DNA from: Bacillus_BE sp042263505
Lineage (GTDB): Bacteria; Bacillota; Bacilli; Bacillales; Cytobacillaceae
DNA: 64,000 bases
Direction of reading: 5' to 3'
Assembly: GCF_042263505.1 (NCBI RefSeq)
Contig: NZ_JBHKFI010000002.1
Location: 124,001 to 188,000, forward strand
A program made the translations under genes and the position numbers. The notes under the pieces were generated by a model. The model did not search any database and was not told the DNA's origin. It worked only from the letters and a program-made list of their open reading frames with translations. Below are positions 52,527-60,731 of the stretch, one piece after another. The stretch's first letter is position 1, and each line of letters starts with the position of its first letter.

Positions 52527-52877
52527 ATGTTAATTCGCTATAAGAAATCATTTGAGAAGATTGCAATGGGTCTTATGTCTTTTATGCCAAATGAAAAAGA
52601 TTTGAAAAGACTGCAACAGACGATTAAACAATATGAGGAATCAGAGGCCTGGCAATTGTTTTTATGGAAAGAGGACGATGACATTATTGGGCTAATTGGC
52701 GTCCAAATTAAATCGAATGAAATCGAAATTTATCATATTTCGGTTAATCCTTCCCATCGACATCAAGGGATTGGCAGACAGATGGTGAAGGAGTTGGATG
52801 AACTTTATCCAGATAAGCTCCTTCATGCAAATGAAGAAATCGCGTTATTTTTTGAAAAGTGTAAAATGATGGATTAA
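52527..52877 (+). CDS. ribT: RibT-like GNAT acetyltransferase
   Basis: 116-residue GNAT protein: IGLIGVQIKSNEIEIYHISVNPSHRHQGIGRQMV contains the acetyl-CoA loop RHQGIG. Size and sequence layout fit RibT, the last gene of the B. subtilis riboflavin operon (ribDEAHT). Here ribD, ribE, ribA/B and ribH and the FMN riboswitch are absent, and ribT stands alone upstream of ypuF and scpA. Its acceptor substrate is unknown. No strong ribosome site is visible (AATGAGGGATAATT). Confidence 0.85.
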   Translation: MLIRYKKSFEKIAMGLMSFMPNEKDLKRLQQTIKQYEESEAWQLFLWKEDDDIIGLIGVQIKSNEIEIYHISVNPSHRHQGIGRQMVKELDELYPDKLLHANEEIALFFEKCKMMD

Positions 52878-52908
52878 ATTCATTGATGGTCTAATAAGGG
52901 AGAGTTTT

Positions 52909-52950
52909 AGGTCTGATTCATGTTTCATGAGTCAGACCTATTCTTTTTTC
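52909..52950. terminator. bidirectional terminator between ribT and ypuF
   Basis: AGGTCTGATTCATG (52909-52922) pairs with CATGAGTCAGACCT (52926-52939), one mismatch; T-rich on the right. Overlaps the ypuF stop codon. Confidence 0.85.
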
Positions 52951-53455
52951 TTTTTTCTAAAGCAAAATTCCTCTCTAAAATGACACTCGTACGATCCCTT
53001 TGCGAATGCCGATGAATGAGCGCTTCATTTGCTAAATCACTTTGTGTTCCCCAAATGATTCCTTTTTCTTGGCAAAGGGAGAAGCACTGGTTTGTTAGAT
53101 TTTGATCGATGATTGGTAGATTCATGCTTTGGTAGCATTGTCCAGCCTCTATTTCTTCTCGTCTTGAACGAATTAAGCTTAAGAATTGCTCCTGATTGAT
53201 TCCTAATCGTTCTAGTTGGTCTGCTTTAGTTAAAAAAATATGGATGGCCTTTTCTATGGTTCTTAAGGCACCACTGAAGTTTTGACGGCGATGATGATAT
53301 AATGATACAGATAATAAGATAAACCCAACCCAAATGGAGCTTTTATCTTGTGGTGTTGAAGTTTTCCAATATTCCTCTAATATTTCGTGGCATTCAAAAT
53401 AGTCACGATCGCCATGAAAATGTACTAAGAATTCGATGTATTCCTTTGGAAACAT
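52925..53455 (-). CDS. ypuF: DUF309 protein YpuF
   Basis: 176 residues with the DUF309 signature HGDRDYFECHEILEEYWK near residue 12 and a second helix WVGFILLSVSLYHHRRQNFSGA. ATG 53455 is chosen for AGGAGGAG upstream; the frame runs 27 codons further without a site. A low-complexity charged C-terminal tail (ALEKRKKNRSDS) ends it. It is divergent from scpA. Function unknown; the conserved His/Glu pairs suggest a helical bundle that could bind metal. Confidence 0.88.
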   Translation of the reverse strand: MFPKEYIEFLVHFHGDRDYFECHEILEEYWKTSTPQDKSSIWVGFILLSVSLYHHRRQNFSGALRTIEKAIHIFLTKADQLERLGINQEQFLSLIRSRREEIEAGQCYQSMNLPIIDQNLTNQCFSLCQEKGIIWGTQSDLANEALIHRHSQRDRTSVILERNFALEKRKKNRSDS

Positions 53456-53559
53456 TGGTTCTCCTCCTAATTTTCTTATCCATAGTTTAACATATGTATC
53501 CTGAGGATGAAAAAAGAAAACAGAGATTATGGGCACGAATAAGCAGGGTTAATTTTCTA

Positions 53560-53587
53560 TTGGACAACACCACTAATCCTCTATACT
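53560..53587 (+). promoter_or_regulatory. sigma-A promoter of scpAB
   Basis: TTGGAC (53560-53565), 16-bp spacer, TATACT (53582-53587). Predicted transcription start is near 53594, which argues for scpA translation from 53639 instead of the ATG at 53594. Confidence 0.65.
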
Positions 53588-53638
53588 ATTAATATGAATG
53601 AAGAATCATATCATGAAAAAGAAATATTGGTGGAAATT

Positions 53639-54385
53639 ATGCAATATAAAGTAAAAATTGATGCATTTGAAGGGCCGCTTGACCTATTGCTTCATTTGAT
53701 TAATCGTCTTGAAATTGATATTTATGATATTCCGGTAGCAGAAATAACAGAACAGTACTTATTATATATACATACGATGAACGAGCTGGAGCTGGATGTG
53801 GCTAGCGAGTTTTTAGTTATGGCAGCGACACTTCTTGCGATTAAGAGTAAGATGCTTCTTCCAAAACAAGAAGAGGAATTACTAGATGATGAATTTGAAA
53901 TGGAAATGGAAGAGGATCCTCGTGACGAGCTTGTTGAAAGATTAATTGAATATCGAAAATATAAGGAAGCGGCAAGTGATCTAAAGTATTTAGAATCTGA
54001 AAGAGGCTTAATTTTTACTAAACCTCCAAGTGATCTTTCTGAATACTCCAAAGAAGCAAAGAAAGAAGTAAAAGACATAAATGTATCCTTGTATGATATG
54101 CTTGCTGCTTTTCAAAAACTGTTAAGAAGGAAAAAACTACAAAAACCTTTAGCTACAAAAATAACCCGCCAGGAAATTCCAATCGAAACAAGGATGGGGG
54201 AAATCATAACGGTTTTACAAAAAAGAAAGCAGAGGATGAATTTCTTTGACCTATTTCCTTTTGAAGATAAAGAGCATATTGTTGTTACTTTTTTAGCGAT
54301 TTTGGAATTGATGAAGAGAAATGAATTATTGGTAGAGCAGGAAGCAAATTTTGCAGATATTTTTGTGATGTCAGGGAAGGAGTGA
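53639..54385 (+). CDS. scpA: segregation and condensation protein A (kleisin)
   Basis: Kleisin that bridges SMC heads in the condensin complex. 248 residues beginning MQYKVKIDAFEGPLDLLLHL, as in Bacilli. N-terminal helix-bundle region EITEQYLLYIHTMNELELDVASEFLVMAATLLAIKSKMLLP, an acidic linker (EELLDDEFEMEMEEDPRDE) and the C-terminal winged helix. The ATG at 53594 would extend it by 15 residues but coincides with the predicted transcription start. scpB follows 6 bases later. Confidence 0.95.
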   Translation: MQYKVKIDAFEGPLDLLLHLINRLEIDIYDIPVAEITEQYLLYIHTMNELELDVASEFLVMAATLLAIKSKMLLPKQEEELLDDEFEMEMEEDPRDELVERLIEYRKYKEAASDLKYLESERGLIFTKPPSDLSEYSKEAKKEVKDINVSLYDMLAAFQKLLRRKKLQKPLATKITRQEIPIETRMGEIITVLQKRKQRMNFFDLFPFEDKEHIVVTFLAILELMKRNELLVEQEANFADIFVMSGKE

Positions 54386-54391
54386 GTTCAG

Positions 54392-54979
54392 TTGAGCATC
54401 GTTAATTGGAGTGGCATTGTTGAAAGTCTTCTTTTTGCTGCAGGTGATGAGGGCCTTACTACTAAGCAAATAGCGGAAGCAATAGAAGTGGAAGAATATG
54501 AAGTTGAGGAGATAATCCACAACCTTCGTGAAGAATATGAGACCAGTGATTCTCGCGGAATCAAAATTGTTCAACTTGCAGGTACATATCAATTAGCAAC
54601 GAAAAAGGAAAATTCCAATTACTTAAAAAAACTAGTCGATTCTCCGAATACTTCTACCTTATCTCAAGCAGCATTGGAAACATTAGCGATAATTGCCTAT
54701 AAACAACCCATAACAAGAGTGGAAATTGAAGAAATCAGAGGGGTAAAATCTGAACGGCCAATTCAAACCTTAGTTGCCAAGGTATTAATTAAAGAGGTAG
54801 GACGAGCGGAAGGCAGCGGAAGGGCCTATTTGTATGGAACAACAAAAGAATTCTTGGATTATTTTGGCCTGAGAAATATAAAAGAATTGCCCCCACTTCC
54901 AGAGAAGCTTGAAGAAGAATATGTTCAGGAAGAGGCAGACTTGTTTTTTGATCATTTTAAAGAGTCACTCGATTCTTGA
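54392..54979 (+). CDS. scpB: segregation and condensation protein B
   Basis: Winged-helix partner of ScpA in SMC condensin. 195 residues: IVESLLFAAGDEGLTTKQIAEAIE, then TYQLATKKENSNYLKKL, ALETLAIIAYKQPITRVEIEEIRGVKSE and LYGTTKEFLDYFGL. TTG 54392 is preceded by AAGGAG. C-terminal tail is acidic (EEEYVQEEADLFFDHF). A terminator lies about 57 bases downstream. Confidence 0.95.
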   Translation: MSIVNWSGIVESLLFAAGDEGLTTKQIAEAIEVEEYEVEEIIHNLREEYETSDSRGIKIVQLAGTYQLATKKENSNYLKKLVDSPNTSTLSQAALETLAIIAYKQPITRVEIEEIRGVKSERPIQTLVAKVLIKEVGRAEGSGRAYLYGTTKEFLDYFGLRNIKELPPLPEKLEEEYVQEEADLFFDHFKESLDS

Positions 54980-55035
54980 TTTTCTCGACCATTCCTGATG
55001 GATTATGATAAAATGAAATTACGAATTAGATATAG

Positions 55036-55067
55036 GGCTGACAGGTATAATGGAGTCAGCCTTTTTC
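55036..55067 (+). terminator. intrinsic terminator after scpB
   Basis: GGCTGAC (55036-55042) pairs with GTCAGCC (55055-55061), followed by TTTTTC. Confidence 0.82.
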
Positions 55068-55145
55068 TATAGGATGGCATTTTGCCTTTTTCATTTCAGG
55101 TTTCTATTGATTTAGAAACTTTTTCGGGGGAAGGGATGAATTCTG

Positions 55146-55559
55146 TTGATTATTAAAGAGTGCAAGGGCTATGAATTAAAAAAGGAAAAACCAAATACTT
55201 CTGAAGATTTTTTTAACAGAAGTGAAGTTACATATCTTCAAGATGGCAAGGAACAAACATTGCATGTATTATATGTACGTTATTTTGAAGAACAAATCTC
55301 AGCATTTACGCCTTTTAAGGAAGATCCCGTTTTTACAGCAGGGAATCGGGATGTTTTTTTTAAGGAGATTGTGGCAATCGTTTGTTTATTAAAAAACCCA
55401 GGATTAACGGAAAGAAAGCGAATATATATAAATGCACAAAGGGAATTTCAAGCGATTTTTGAGGGAATTGATTTTAGTAAGCTTCCAATAATATTTCAAA
55501 AACTGGAAGAAAACCAATCTTATGAGCTACAATCACCCCGAGATTTTTTTCAATCATAA
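55146..55559 (+). CDS. hypothetical protein of 137 residues between scpB and ypuI
   Basis: TTG 55146 with GGGGGAAGGG upstream. Soluble, slightly basic to neutral; segments VTYLQDGKEQTLHVLYVRYF and GNRDVFFKEIVAIVCLLKNPGL suggest an alpha/beta fold, ending SPRDFFQS. I do not recognise the family, and B. subtilis has no equivalent at this place that I know. It is followed 33 bases later by ypuI, so they may be co-transcribed. Confidence 0.7.
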   Translation: MIIKECKGYELKKEKPNTSEDFFNRSEVTYLQDGKEQTLHVLYVRYFEEQISAFTPFKEDPVFTAGNRDVFFKEIVAIVCLLKNPGLTERKRIYINAQREFQAIFEGIDFSKLPIIFQKLEENQSYELQSPRDFFQS

Positions 55560-55592
55560 AAAATTATTTCTAAATACGGAGGTATCTTAATC

Positions 55593-56081
55593 ATGGGGAA
55601 TACAATGGTAAAAACACAGTTAGAGGAAGTCAGCCTCTTTTTAACAAATGTTGTGGCAAAGATAGAAAATTTTCTAAATGAAACAACGATTACTGAATTG
55701 ATGAAGGAAAAGAATGGCGATGAGCTATATTATAAAATGTTGCTAGCAAGTTTTCGTAAAATCCTTGTTTATTGTGATGAAAGCTTAGAGGCCTGTAAGA
55801 TTGTTTTAAAATCCGAGACGTTCCCAAAAGGGGCAGCAGAAAAAACTCTATATAAAATTTACCATCAGTGCATTGAAGAGTTTTTCACCCCCAAAAACGA
55901 TGCGTGGTATGAGGACAGTCGTTCAGCTTATACGGGAAGGAATTCGATTAAATTTCATCAGGAAGCGCCTGAGTCCATCAAAAAAATGTTGAAATCACTA
56001 GAAGGCGGTTTCCAAAGAGTTCGTGAGGAATTAGAATATTATGAAACAGATTATCGTACTAAAATGATTCAATCTAAATAA
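55593..56081 (+). CDS. ypuI: YpuI-like protein (DUF3907)
   Basis: 162 residues, helical and soluble: TQLEEVSLFLTNVVAKIENFL at the start, DELYYKMLLASFRKILVYCDESLEACK in the middle, and DAWYEDSRSAYTGRNSIKFH with a C-terminal helix. TACGGAGG precedes ATG 55593. Position between scpB and dacB fits ypuI of B. subtilis. Function unknown. Confidence 0.82.
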   Translation: MGNTMVKTQLEEVSLFLTNVVAKIENFLNETTITELMKEKNGDELYYKMLLASFRKILVYCDESLEACKIVLKSETFPKGAAEKTLYKIYHQCIEEFFTPKNDAWYEDSRSAYTGRNSIKFHQEAPESIKKMLKSLEGGFQRVREELEYYETDYRTKMIQSK

Positions 56082-56092
56082 TATCTAAAGTG

Positions 56093-56121
56093 AAAAAGTG
56101 GTCATTCGTACCACTTTTTTT
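56093..56121 (+). terminator. intrinsic terminator after ypuI
   Basis: AAAAAGTGGT (56093-56102) pairs with ACCACTTTTT (56110-56119), followed by more T. Repeat R1 copy 3 starts just after. Confidence 0.88.
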
Positions 56122-56124
56122 ATT

Positions 56125-56335
56125 TATCCCACTTTTAACGGACATTTTGACTCCCACTTCAAGATTCTGAGAATACGAAGAAGATAAGTGGGAGATCAAC
56201 TGTCCGTAAAGGTCCGATAAGTGAAATAAGATTTTTCTTTGGGCTTCAGCCCTTAGAAAAATCAATCAGGCTTTGCGTGACTAACCATCAGTGGGGGATG
56301 AATGAAAACCCCCACTGATGGAAGTTTCACTTTAT
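56125..56335 (+). repeat. modular structured repeat R1, copy 3 (intermediate form)
   Basis: 211 bp. 5' module with P1 shortened (CGGACA/TGTCCG) by two substitutions, intact P2 and inner hairpin; the GATTTTTCT hairpin insert found in copy 2 but not copy 1; then P4 with the short loop of copy 1 and the TTTCACTTTA tail. Confidence 0.9.
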
Positions 56336-56406
56336 GATTCGAGGGTCAGGCTCTCTTTTCATATGATAGTGAGGAAGAAAGTATTGTGGAAAAGAGGGAA
56401 TAAAGA

Positions 56407-57294
56407 ATGAGCAAATTCGAGGACTATATTAGAGAGGTAAATCAGTGGAATCACGAAATCCAATCGTTGTTAGAATTTGAATCAATCAATAAGGATGAAG
56501 AGGTATGGAAAAGTCTTGATCGCTTTACAAGTATGATGGAGGGGCTTTCAACCTCGAATGAGGAAGATATGGTGCAGTTACAGCGAGAGGTGGAAATGCT
56601 GCATCAAAAGATGGAAGGCTATTTCAGTAAAAGACAGCAGATCGGCTCTATTTTCATAAAAGAGTCCTCTATTCCCATAGGTGAACATCGCTTGCCACGC
56701 TTGCCCTATGGATATAATGCCCTTGAACCTTATATCTCTGCTGAAATTATGGAGCTTCATCATACGAAGCATCATCAATCTTATGTAGATGGGTTAAATA
56801 AAGCGGAAAAAATGTTGGAAAAGGCTAGGAAGGAAAATGATTTTTCTCTAGTGAAGCATTGGTCAAGGGAATTAGCCTTCCACGGCTCAGGGCATTATTT
56901 GCATACCATCTTTTGGAATAATATGAGTCCTAAAGGTGGTGGTAAGCCACAAGGAAGCTTAATGGCAAAAATAGAAAATGATTTTGGCAGCTATGATGCC
57001 TTTGTCAAGCATTTTACAGAAGCAGCTAAACAAGTAGAAGGGGTTGGGTGGGCAATTTTAGTTTGGTCCCCAAGATCTCGTCATTTAGAAATTCTGCAAT
57101 CTGAGCGCCATATGCTTTTAACTCAATGGGACACCATTCCACTATTGGTTTTAGATGTATGGGAACACGCTTATTATTTGCAATATAAAAACAATCGAGC
57201 GGATTATATCAAGAATTGGTGGAATATTGTCAATTGGCGTAATGTGGAAGAGAGATGGGAGCAAGCAAGAAAACTAAAATGGACAGCTTATTAA
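56407..57294 (+). CDS. Fe/Mn superoxide dismutase-like protein with N-terminal helical extension
   Basis: 295 residues. The first ~93 residues are charged and helical (coiled-coil-like LQREVEMLHQKMEGYFSKRQQ). From HRLPRLPYGYNALEPYIS a full SOD domain follows, with metal ligands His118 (MELHHTKHH), His in HYLHTIF, and Asp/His in DVWEHAYY. The usual AGGHxNH helix reads HGSGHYLHTIFW, a variation. B. subtilis has a similar long SodF. AAAGAGGGAATAAAG precedes ATG 56407. Possibly a spore-associated SOD, given dacB and spmAB next door; that is inference. Confidence 0.88.
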   Translation: MSKFEDYIREVNQWNHEIQSLLEFESINKDEEVWKSLDRFTSMMEGLSTSNEEDMVQLQREVEMLHQKMEGYFSKRQQIGSIFIKESSIPIGEHRLPRLPYGYNALEPYISAEIMELHHTKHHQSYVDGLNKAEKMLEKARKENDFSLVKHWSRELAFHGSGHYLHTIFWNNMSPKGGGKPQGSLMAKIENDFGSYDAFVKHFTEAAKQVEGVGWAILVWSPRSRHLEILQSERHMLLTQWDTIPLLVLDVWEHAYYLQYKNNRADYIKNWWNIVNWRNVEERWEQARKLKWTAY

Positions 57295-57376
57295 ATCATG
57301 ATGATGGCGAAAAACATAATTTGGTTTTTCGCTTTTTCCTTGTTTGGCCTTAAATCAATGAAGAAATTAGGAATTT

Positions 57377-57405
57377 GTCATATCCGTTTATCTTTGGCAT
57401 AAACT
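57377..57405 (+). promoter_or_regulatory. candidate sigma-E promoter of dacB-spmA-spmB
   Basis: GTCATAT (57377-57383), 14-bp spacer, CATAAACT (57398-57405) fits the sigma-E pattern (KMATATT / CATACAMT), 31 bases before dacB. The B. subtilis operon is sigma-E dependent. Confidence 0.7.
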
Positions 57406-57436
57406 TGTACAAACCATAAAAGGAGACGAGGTTTGT

Positions 57437-58591
57437 ATGATGTTAACAAAATCGAAGTTATTCCTCCTTTTCCTCGCAATCTCATGTGTGTTCGAAATTA
57501 TACCACAAAAAGCTCAGGCCTCCGTTTCGGTTAGCGCCAAAAGTGCCATTTTAATAGAGCAGGATTCTGGAAGAATTATATTTGAAAAAAATGCTAATGA
57601 GAAAAGAAGAATTGCCAGTATAACCAAAATCATGACGGCCATTTTAGCCATTGAATCAGACAAGCTAGATAAGACGGTGACAGTTAGCGAAAATGCGGTT
57701 TGGGCAGAAGGGTCATCCATTTATTTAAAACCCCATGAAAAGATTAAACTGAGTGATCTAGTATATGGAATGATGCTGCGATCTGGAAATGATGCCGCTG
57801 TTGCTATTGCCGAAAATGTTGGTGGAAGCGTTGATGGGTTTGTGTATCTAATGAATCAAAAAGCGGAGGAAATTGGCATGAAAAATACCCATTTCGCCAA
57901 TCCACATGGTCTGGATGACCATGAGGACCATTATTCTACTGCTTATGATATGGCATTACTCACTCGGTATGCAATGAATAATCCTACATATCGTTCAATC
58001 TCCGGTACAAAAGTTCATAGAGCTCCGAACCCGGAGGAAAAATGGGATCGCGTCTGGAAAAATAAAAACCGTTTATTAACAGAGCTATACGAATACTGTA
58101 CAGGTGGAAAAACAGGTTATACCAAAAGAGCGAAGAGGACCTTAGTTACGACTGCAGAAAAAGGAGATATGAAGTTAATCGCAGTCACTTTAAATGATTC
58201 TAACGATTGGAATGATCATATCCTTATGTATGAATCCGCATTTAAGCAATACGATATGGCAGAGGTGTTAGAAAAGGGTACCATTGACGATTTGAAAAAT
58301 TCTTATTATCGTGGGAAAACTTATGTGAATCATTCTGTTACTTATCCAATAACCAATGAGGAAAAGGATTTATTTCGTATTGAATACAAAATGCTGAAGC
58401 CACAAAAAAATTGGAAGCATTCAGAAAATATTCCAGAAATCGTTGGGAGAGCGACTATCTATTTTAATCAACAACCGATCAAAAAGCTTCCAATTTATTA
58501 CCGACAGAAAAAGGAAAAAGATCAAACTTCATTGGGGGAGTTTTTCAAAATAATCATTACGACAATGGTTGGAGTTAGGGAATATGGTTAA
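57437..58591 (+). CDS. dacB: D-alanyl-D-alanine carboxypeptidase DacB (spore cortex)
   Basis: PBP5* type enzyme that controls cortex cross-linking in the mother cell. 384 residues with a signal peptide (KLFLLFLAISCVFEIIPQKAQA). Active-site SxxK (ASITKIM), SGN (RSGNDAA) and KTG (GGKTGYT) are present. AAAGGAG precedes ATG 57437. The last 8 bases overlap spmA. The paralogous DacF is at 42948 in the same window. Confidence 0.95.
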   Translation: MMLTKSKLFLLFLAISCVFEIIPQKAQASVSVSAKSAILIEQDSGRIIFEKNANEKRRIASITKIMTAILAIESDKLDKTVTVSENAVWAEGSSIYLKPHEKIKLSDLVYGMMLRSGNDAAVAIAENVGGSVDGFVYLMNQKAEEIGMKNTHFANPHGLDDHEDHYSTAYDMALLTRYAMNNPTYRSISGTKVHRAPNPEEKWDRVWKNKNRLLTELYEYCTGGKTGYTKRAKRTLVTTAEKGDMKLIAVTLNDSNDWNDHILMYESAFKQYDMAEVLEKGTIDDLKNSYYRGKTYVNHSVTYPITNEEKDLFRIEYKMLKPQKNWKHSENIPEIVGRATIYFNQQPIKKLPIYYRQKKEKDQTSLGEFFKIIITTMVGVREYG

Positions 58592-59171
58592 TTTGATATG
58601 GGTTGCGTTAACAGTGATAGGAATTGGTTATGCGATGTTAAATGGAACCATAGATGAAGTGAATGAATCCGTTTTTAATGGAGCAAAGGAAGCAGTCACT
58701 CTATGTATAGGTTTAATTAGTATTCTTGTTTTTTGGCTCGGAATGATGAGAATTGCCGAGGATTCTGGCTTATTAAAAAAACTTTCCAGCCTATTTCGTC
58801 CAATAGTAAGCAAGCTTTTTCCGGAAGTGCCAAATGATCATCCGGCAATGGGGTATATCTTATCGAATATGATGGCGAATATGTTTGGACTGGGAAATGC
58901 AGCAACACCACTAGGGATAAAAGCAATGGAAGAATTAAAGAATTTAAATGGAGGGAAGAATGAAACAACGCGATCGATGATAACGTTTTTGGCTATTAAT
59001 ACCTCGAGTATTACCTTAATTCCCACTACCGTTATTGCGATTCGAATGAACTATCATTCTGCTTCTCCAACAGACATCGTTGGTCCAACCCTAGTGGCAA
59101 CAATCATTTCCGGAATAGGCGCCATTTTGATTGATCGATATTTTTATTATAGAAGAAGCCGAAAAGGATGA
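58584..59171 (+). CDS. spmA: spore maturation protein A
   Basis: 195-residue membrane protein with nucleoside-recognition (Gate) domain features: LVFWLGMMRIAEDSGLLKKL and MMANMFGLGNAATPLGIKAM. ATG 58584 overlaps the dacB stop. SpmA and SpmB are needed for full dehydration of the spore core. spmB follows 6 bases after the stop. Confidence 0.94.
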   Translation: MVNLIWVALTVIGIGYAMLNGTIDEVNESVFNGAKEAVTLCIGLISILVFWLGMMRIAEDSGLLKKLSSLFRPIVSKLFPEVPNDHPAMGYILSNMMANMFGLGNAATPLGIKAMEELKNLNGGKNETTRSMITFLAINTSSITLIPTTVIAIRMNYHSASPTDIVGPTLVATIISGIGAILIDRYFYYRRSRKG

Positions 59172-59177
59172 GTAGGG

Positions 59178-59711
59178 ATGGAAATAATTTCAGCTATTTC
59201 ACTTTGGTTAATTCCGGTGTTAATCGGATTTATTCTTATATATGGAACAATGAAGAAGGTCCCTACGTACGAGAGCTTTGTCGAAGGTGGGAAGGAAGGC
59301 ATTAAAATAGCGGTTTCAATTATCCCTTTTCTTGTTGGGATGCTGGTGGCTATTTCTGTTTTTAGAGCTTCAGGGGCATTAGATGCGATGATGAAATGGC
59401 TGGGTCCTCTGCTTCAGGCAATCGGAGTTCCACCGGAAGTTGCTCCACTAGCCATTATTCGTCCCATCTCTGGGACAGCAGCACTTGGCATGACTAGTGA
59501 TTTAATTGCAACCTATGGTCCTGATTCTTTTATTGGAAGATTAGCAGCAGTTTTACAAGGAAGTACAGATACGACTTTTTATGTCTTGACGGTCTATTTT
59601 GGAGCAGTTGGCATCAAGAAAATGGGGGATGCATTGAAAGTGGGGCTGCTCGCTGATTTAATAGGGATTATTGCGGCAATTGTGATCGTGAAGATGGTTT
59701 TTGAAGGATAG
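59178..59711 (+). CDS. spmB: spore maturation protein B
   Basis: 177-residue membrane protein, partner of SpmA: ESFVEGGKEGIKIAVSIIPFLVGMLVAI, RPISGTAALGMTSDLIATYGPDSFIGRLAAVLQGSTDTTFYVLTVY. GAGTAGGG precedes ATG 59178. Last gene of dacB-spmA-spmB; a terminator follows. Confidence 0.95.
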   Translation: MEIISAISLWLIPVLIGFILIYGTMKKVPTYESFVEGGKEGIKIAVSIIPFLVGMLVAISVFRASGALDAMMKWLGPLLQAIGVPPEVAPLAIIRPISGTAALGMTSDLIATYGPDSFIGRLAAVLQGSTDTTFYVLTVYFGAVGIKKMGDALKVGLLADLIGIIAAIVIVKMVFEG

Positions 59712-59755
59712 GTGAAACCCAATTGAATAAATTTACAATAGAATACGTTGTTTGC

Positions 59756-59783
59756 GGCTAACTGTAGTGTTAGCCTTTTTTTT
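59756..59783 (+). terminator. intrinsic terminator of dacB-spmA-spmB
   Basis: GGCTAAC (59756-59762), loop TGTAGT, GTTAGCC (59769-59775), then eight T. Confidence 0.9.
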
Positions 59784-59888
59784 ATTTGAAATGTCAGTCT
59801 TACTTTGAAAATAGGTCAAATTGTGTCATAATTCTTAGGATGGGAGTTCTAAAAATTATTATAGAAAACTATTTATGAGGTGAAATAG

Positions 59889-60614
59889 ATGGAAAGGCTT
59901 CAAAAGATGATTGCACATGCAGGCTTTGCGTCGAGAAGAAAAGCAGAAGAAATGATACTCGATGGTCAAGTAAAGGTTAATGGGAAAATTGTTCGCGAAT
60001 TAGGAGTAAAGGTTTCCACAACCGATAAAATTGAGGTGAATGGAATTCCTGTTGAAAGAGAAGAACCAGTTTATTTTCTTTTTTATAAACCACGTGGTGT
60101 GATTTCGAGTGTGAAAGATGAAAAAGGAAGAAAAGTCGTAACCGATTTCTTTCAAGCAGTGAAGGAGCGCGTTTACCCGGTAGGCAGATTAGACTATGAT
60201 ACATCAGGGCTTTTAATCGTAACTAATGATGGTGAGTTTGCCAACCTACTCATGCATCCGCGAAATGAAATTGAGAAGGTATATGTTGCAAAAATTAAAG
60301 GGGTTCCGACTCGTGAGGAAATCAGAAAAATAGAGGGCGGGATTATGCTTGAGGATGGAAAGACTGCACCGGCAAAAGCAAAAATATTAAGCTTTGATAA
60401 AAAGAAGGGGACATCCATTGTTGAATTAACGATTCACGAAGGCCGGAATCGCCAAGTAAGAAGAATGTTTGAAAAAATTGGTTATCAAGTTGTGAAGCTG
60501 AAAAGAGAAAGATATGGCTTTTTAACATTAAACAATCTGAAGTCGGGGGATGCAAGAGAACTTACGCCTCATGAAGTAAAACAATTGAGAGCATTAGCAA
60601 CCAGCAAATCTTAA
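59889..60614 (+). CDS. rluB: 23S rRNA pseudouridine synthase RluB
   Basis: 241 residues: an N-terminal S4 RNA-binding domain (ERLQKMIAHAGFASRRKAEEMI) and the RsuA/RluB catalytic domain with Asp in VGRLDYDTSGLLI, VYVAKIKG, and the C-terminal EGRNRQVRRMFEKIGY motif. Modifies a uridine in 23S rRNA helix 89-93 region in other bacteria. ATGAGGTG precedes the ATG. Placed between spmB and resA as in B. subtilis. Confidence 0.95.
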   Translation: MERLQKMIAHAGFASRRKAEEMILDGQVKVNGKIVRELGVKVSTTDKIEVNGIPVEREEPVYFLFYKPRGVISSVKDEKGRKVVTDFFQAVKERVYPVGRLDYDTSGLLIVTNDGEFANLLMHPRNEIEKVYVAKIKGVPTREEIRKIEGGIMLEDGKTAPAKAKILSFDKKKGTSIVELTIHEGRNRQVRRMFEKIGYQVVKLKRERYGFLTLNNLKSGDARELTPHEVKQLRALATSKS

Positions 60615-60731
60615 AAATTCATAGAAGTTTCACAGTTTGAATGAAACGTTTACAATATCAACATGTTGAAAAATGTTATAATGAAAGCAAAATGCGTGTA
60701 TTTAGAGACGAATACAAATGGGGGGTTGTAA

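Noticed and set aside
11497..56335. R1 copies as a CRISPR array or as group II introns
   Set aside because: Copies are kilobases apart with unrelated DNA between, so not CRISPR. They have no intron-encoded protein, and I find no GUGCG 5' end or domain V hairpin.
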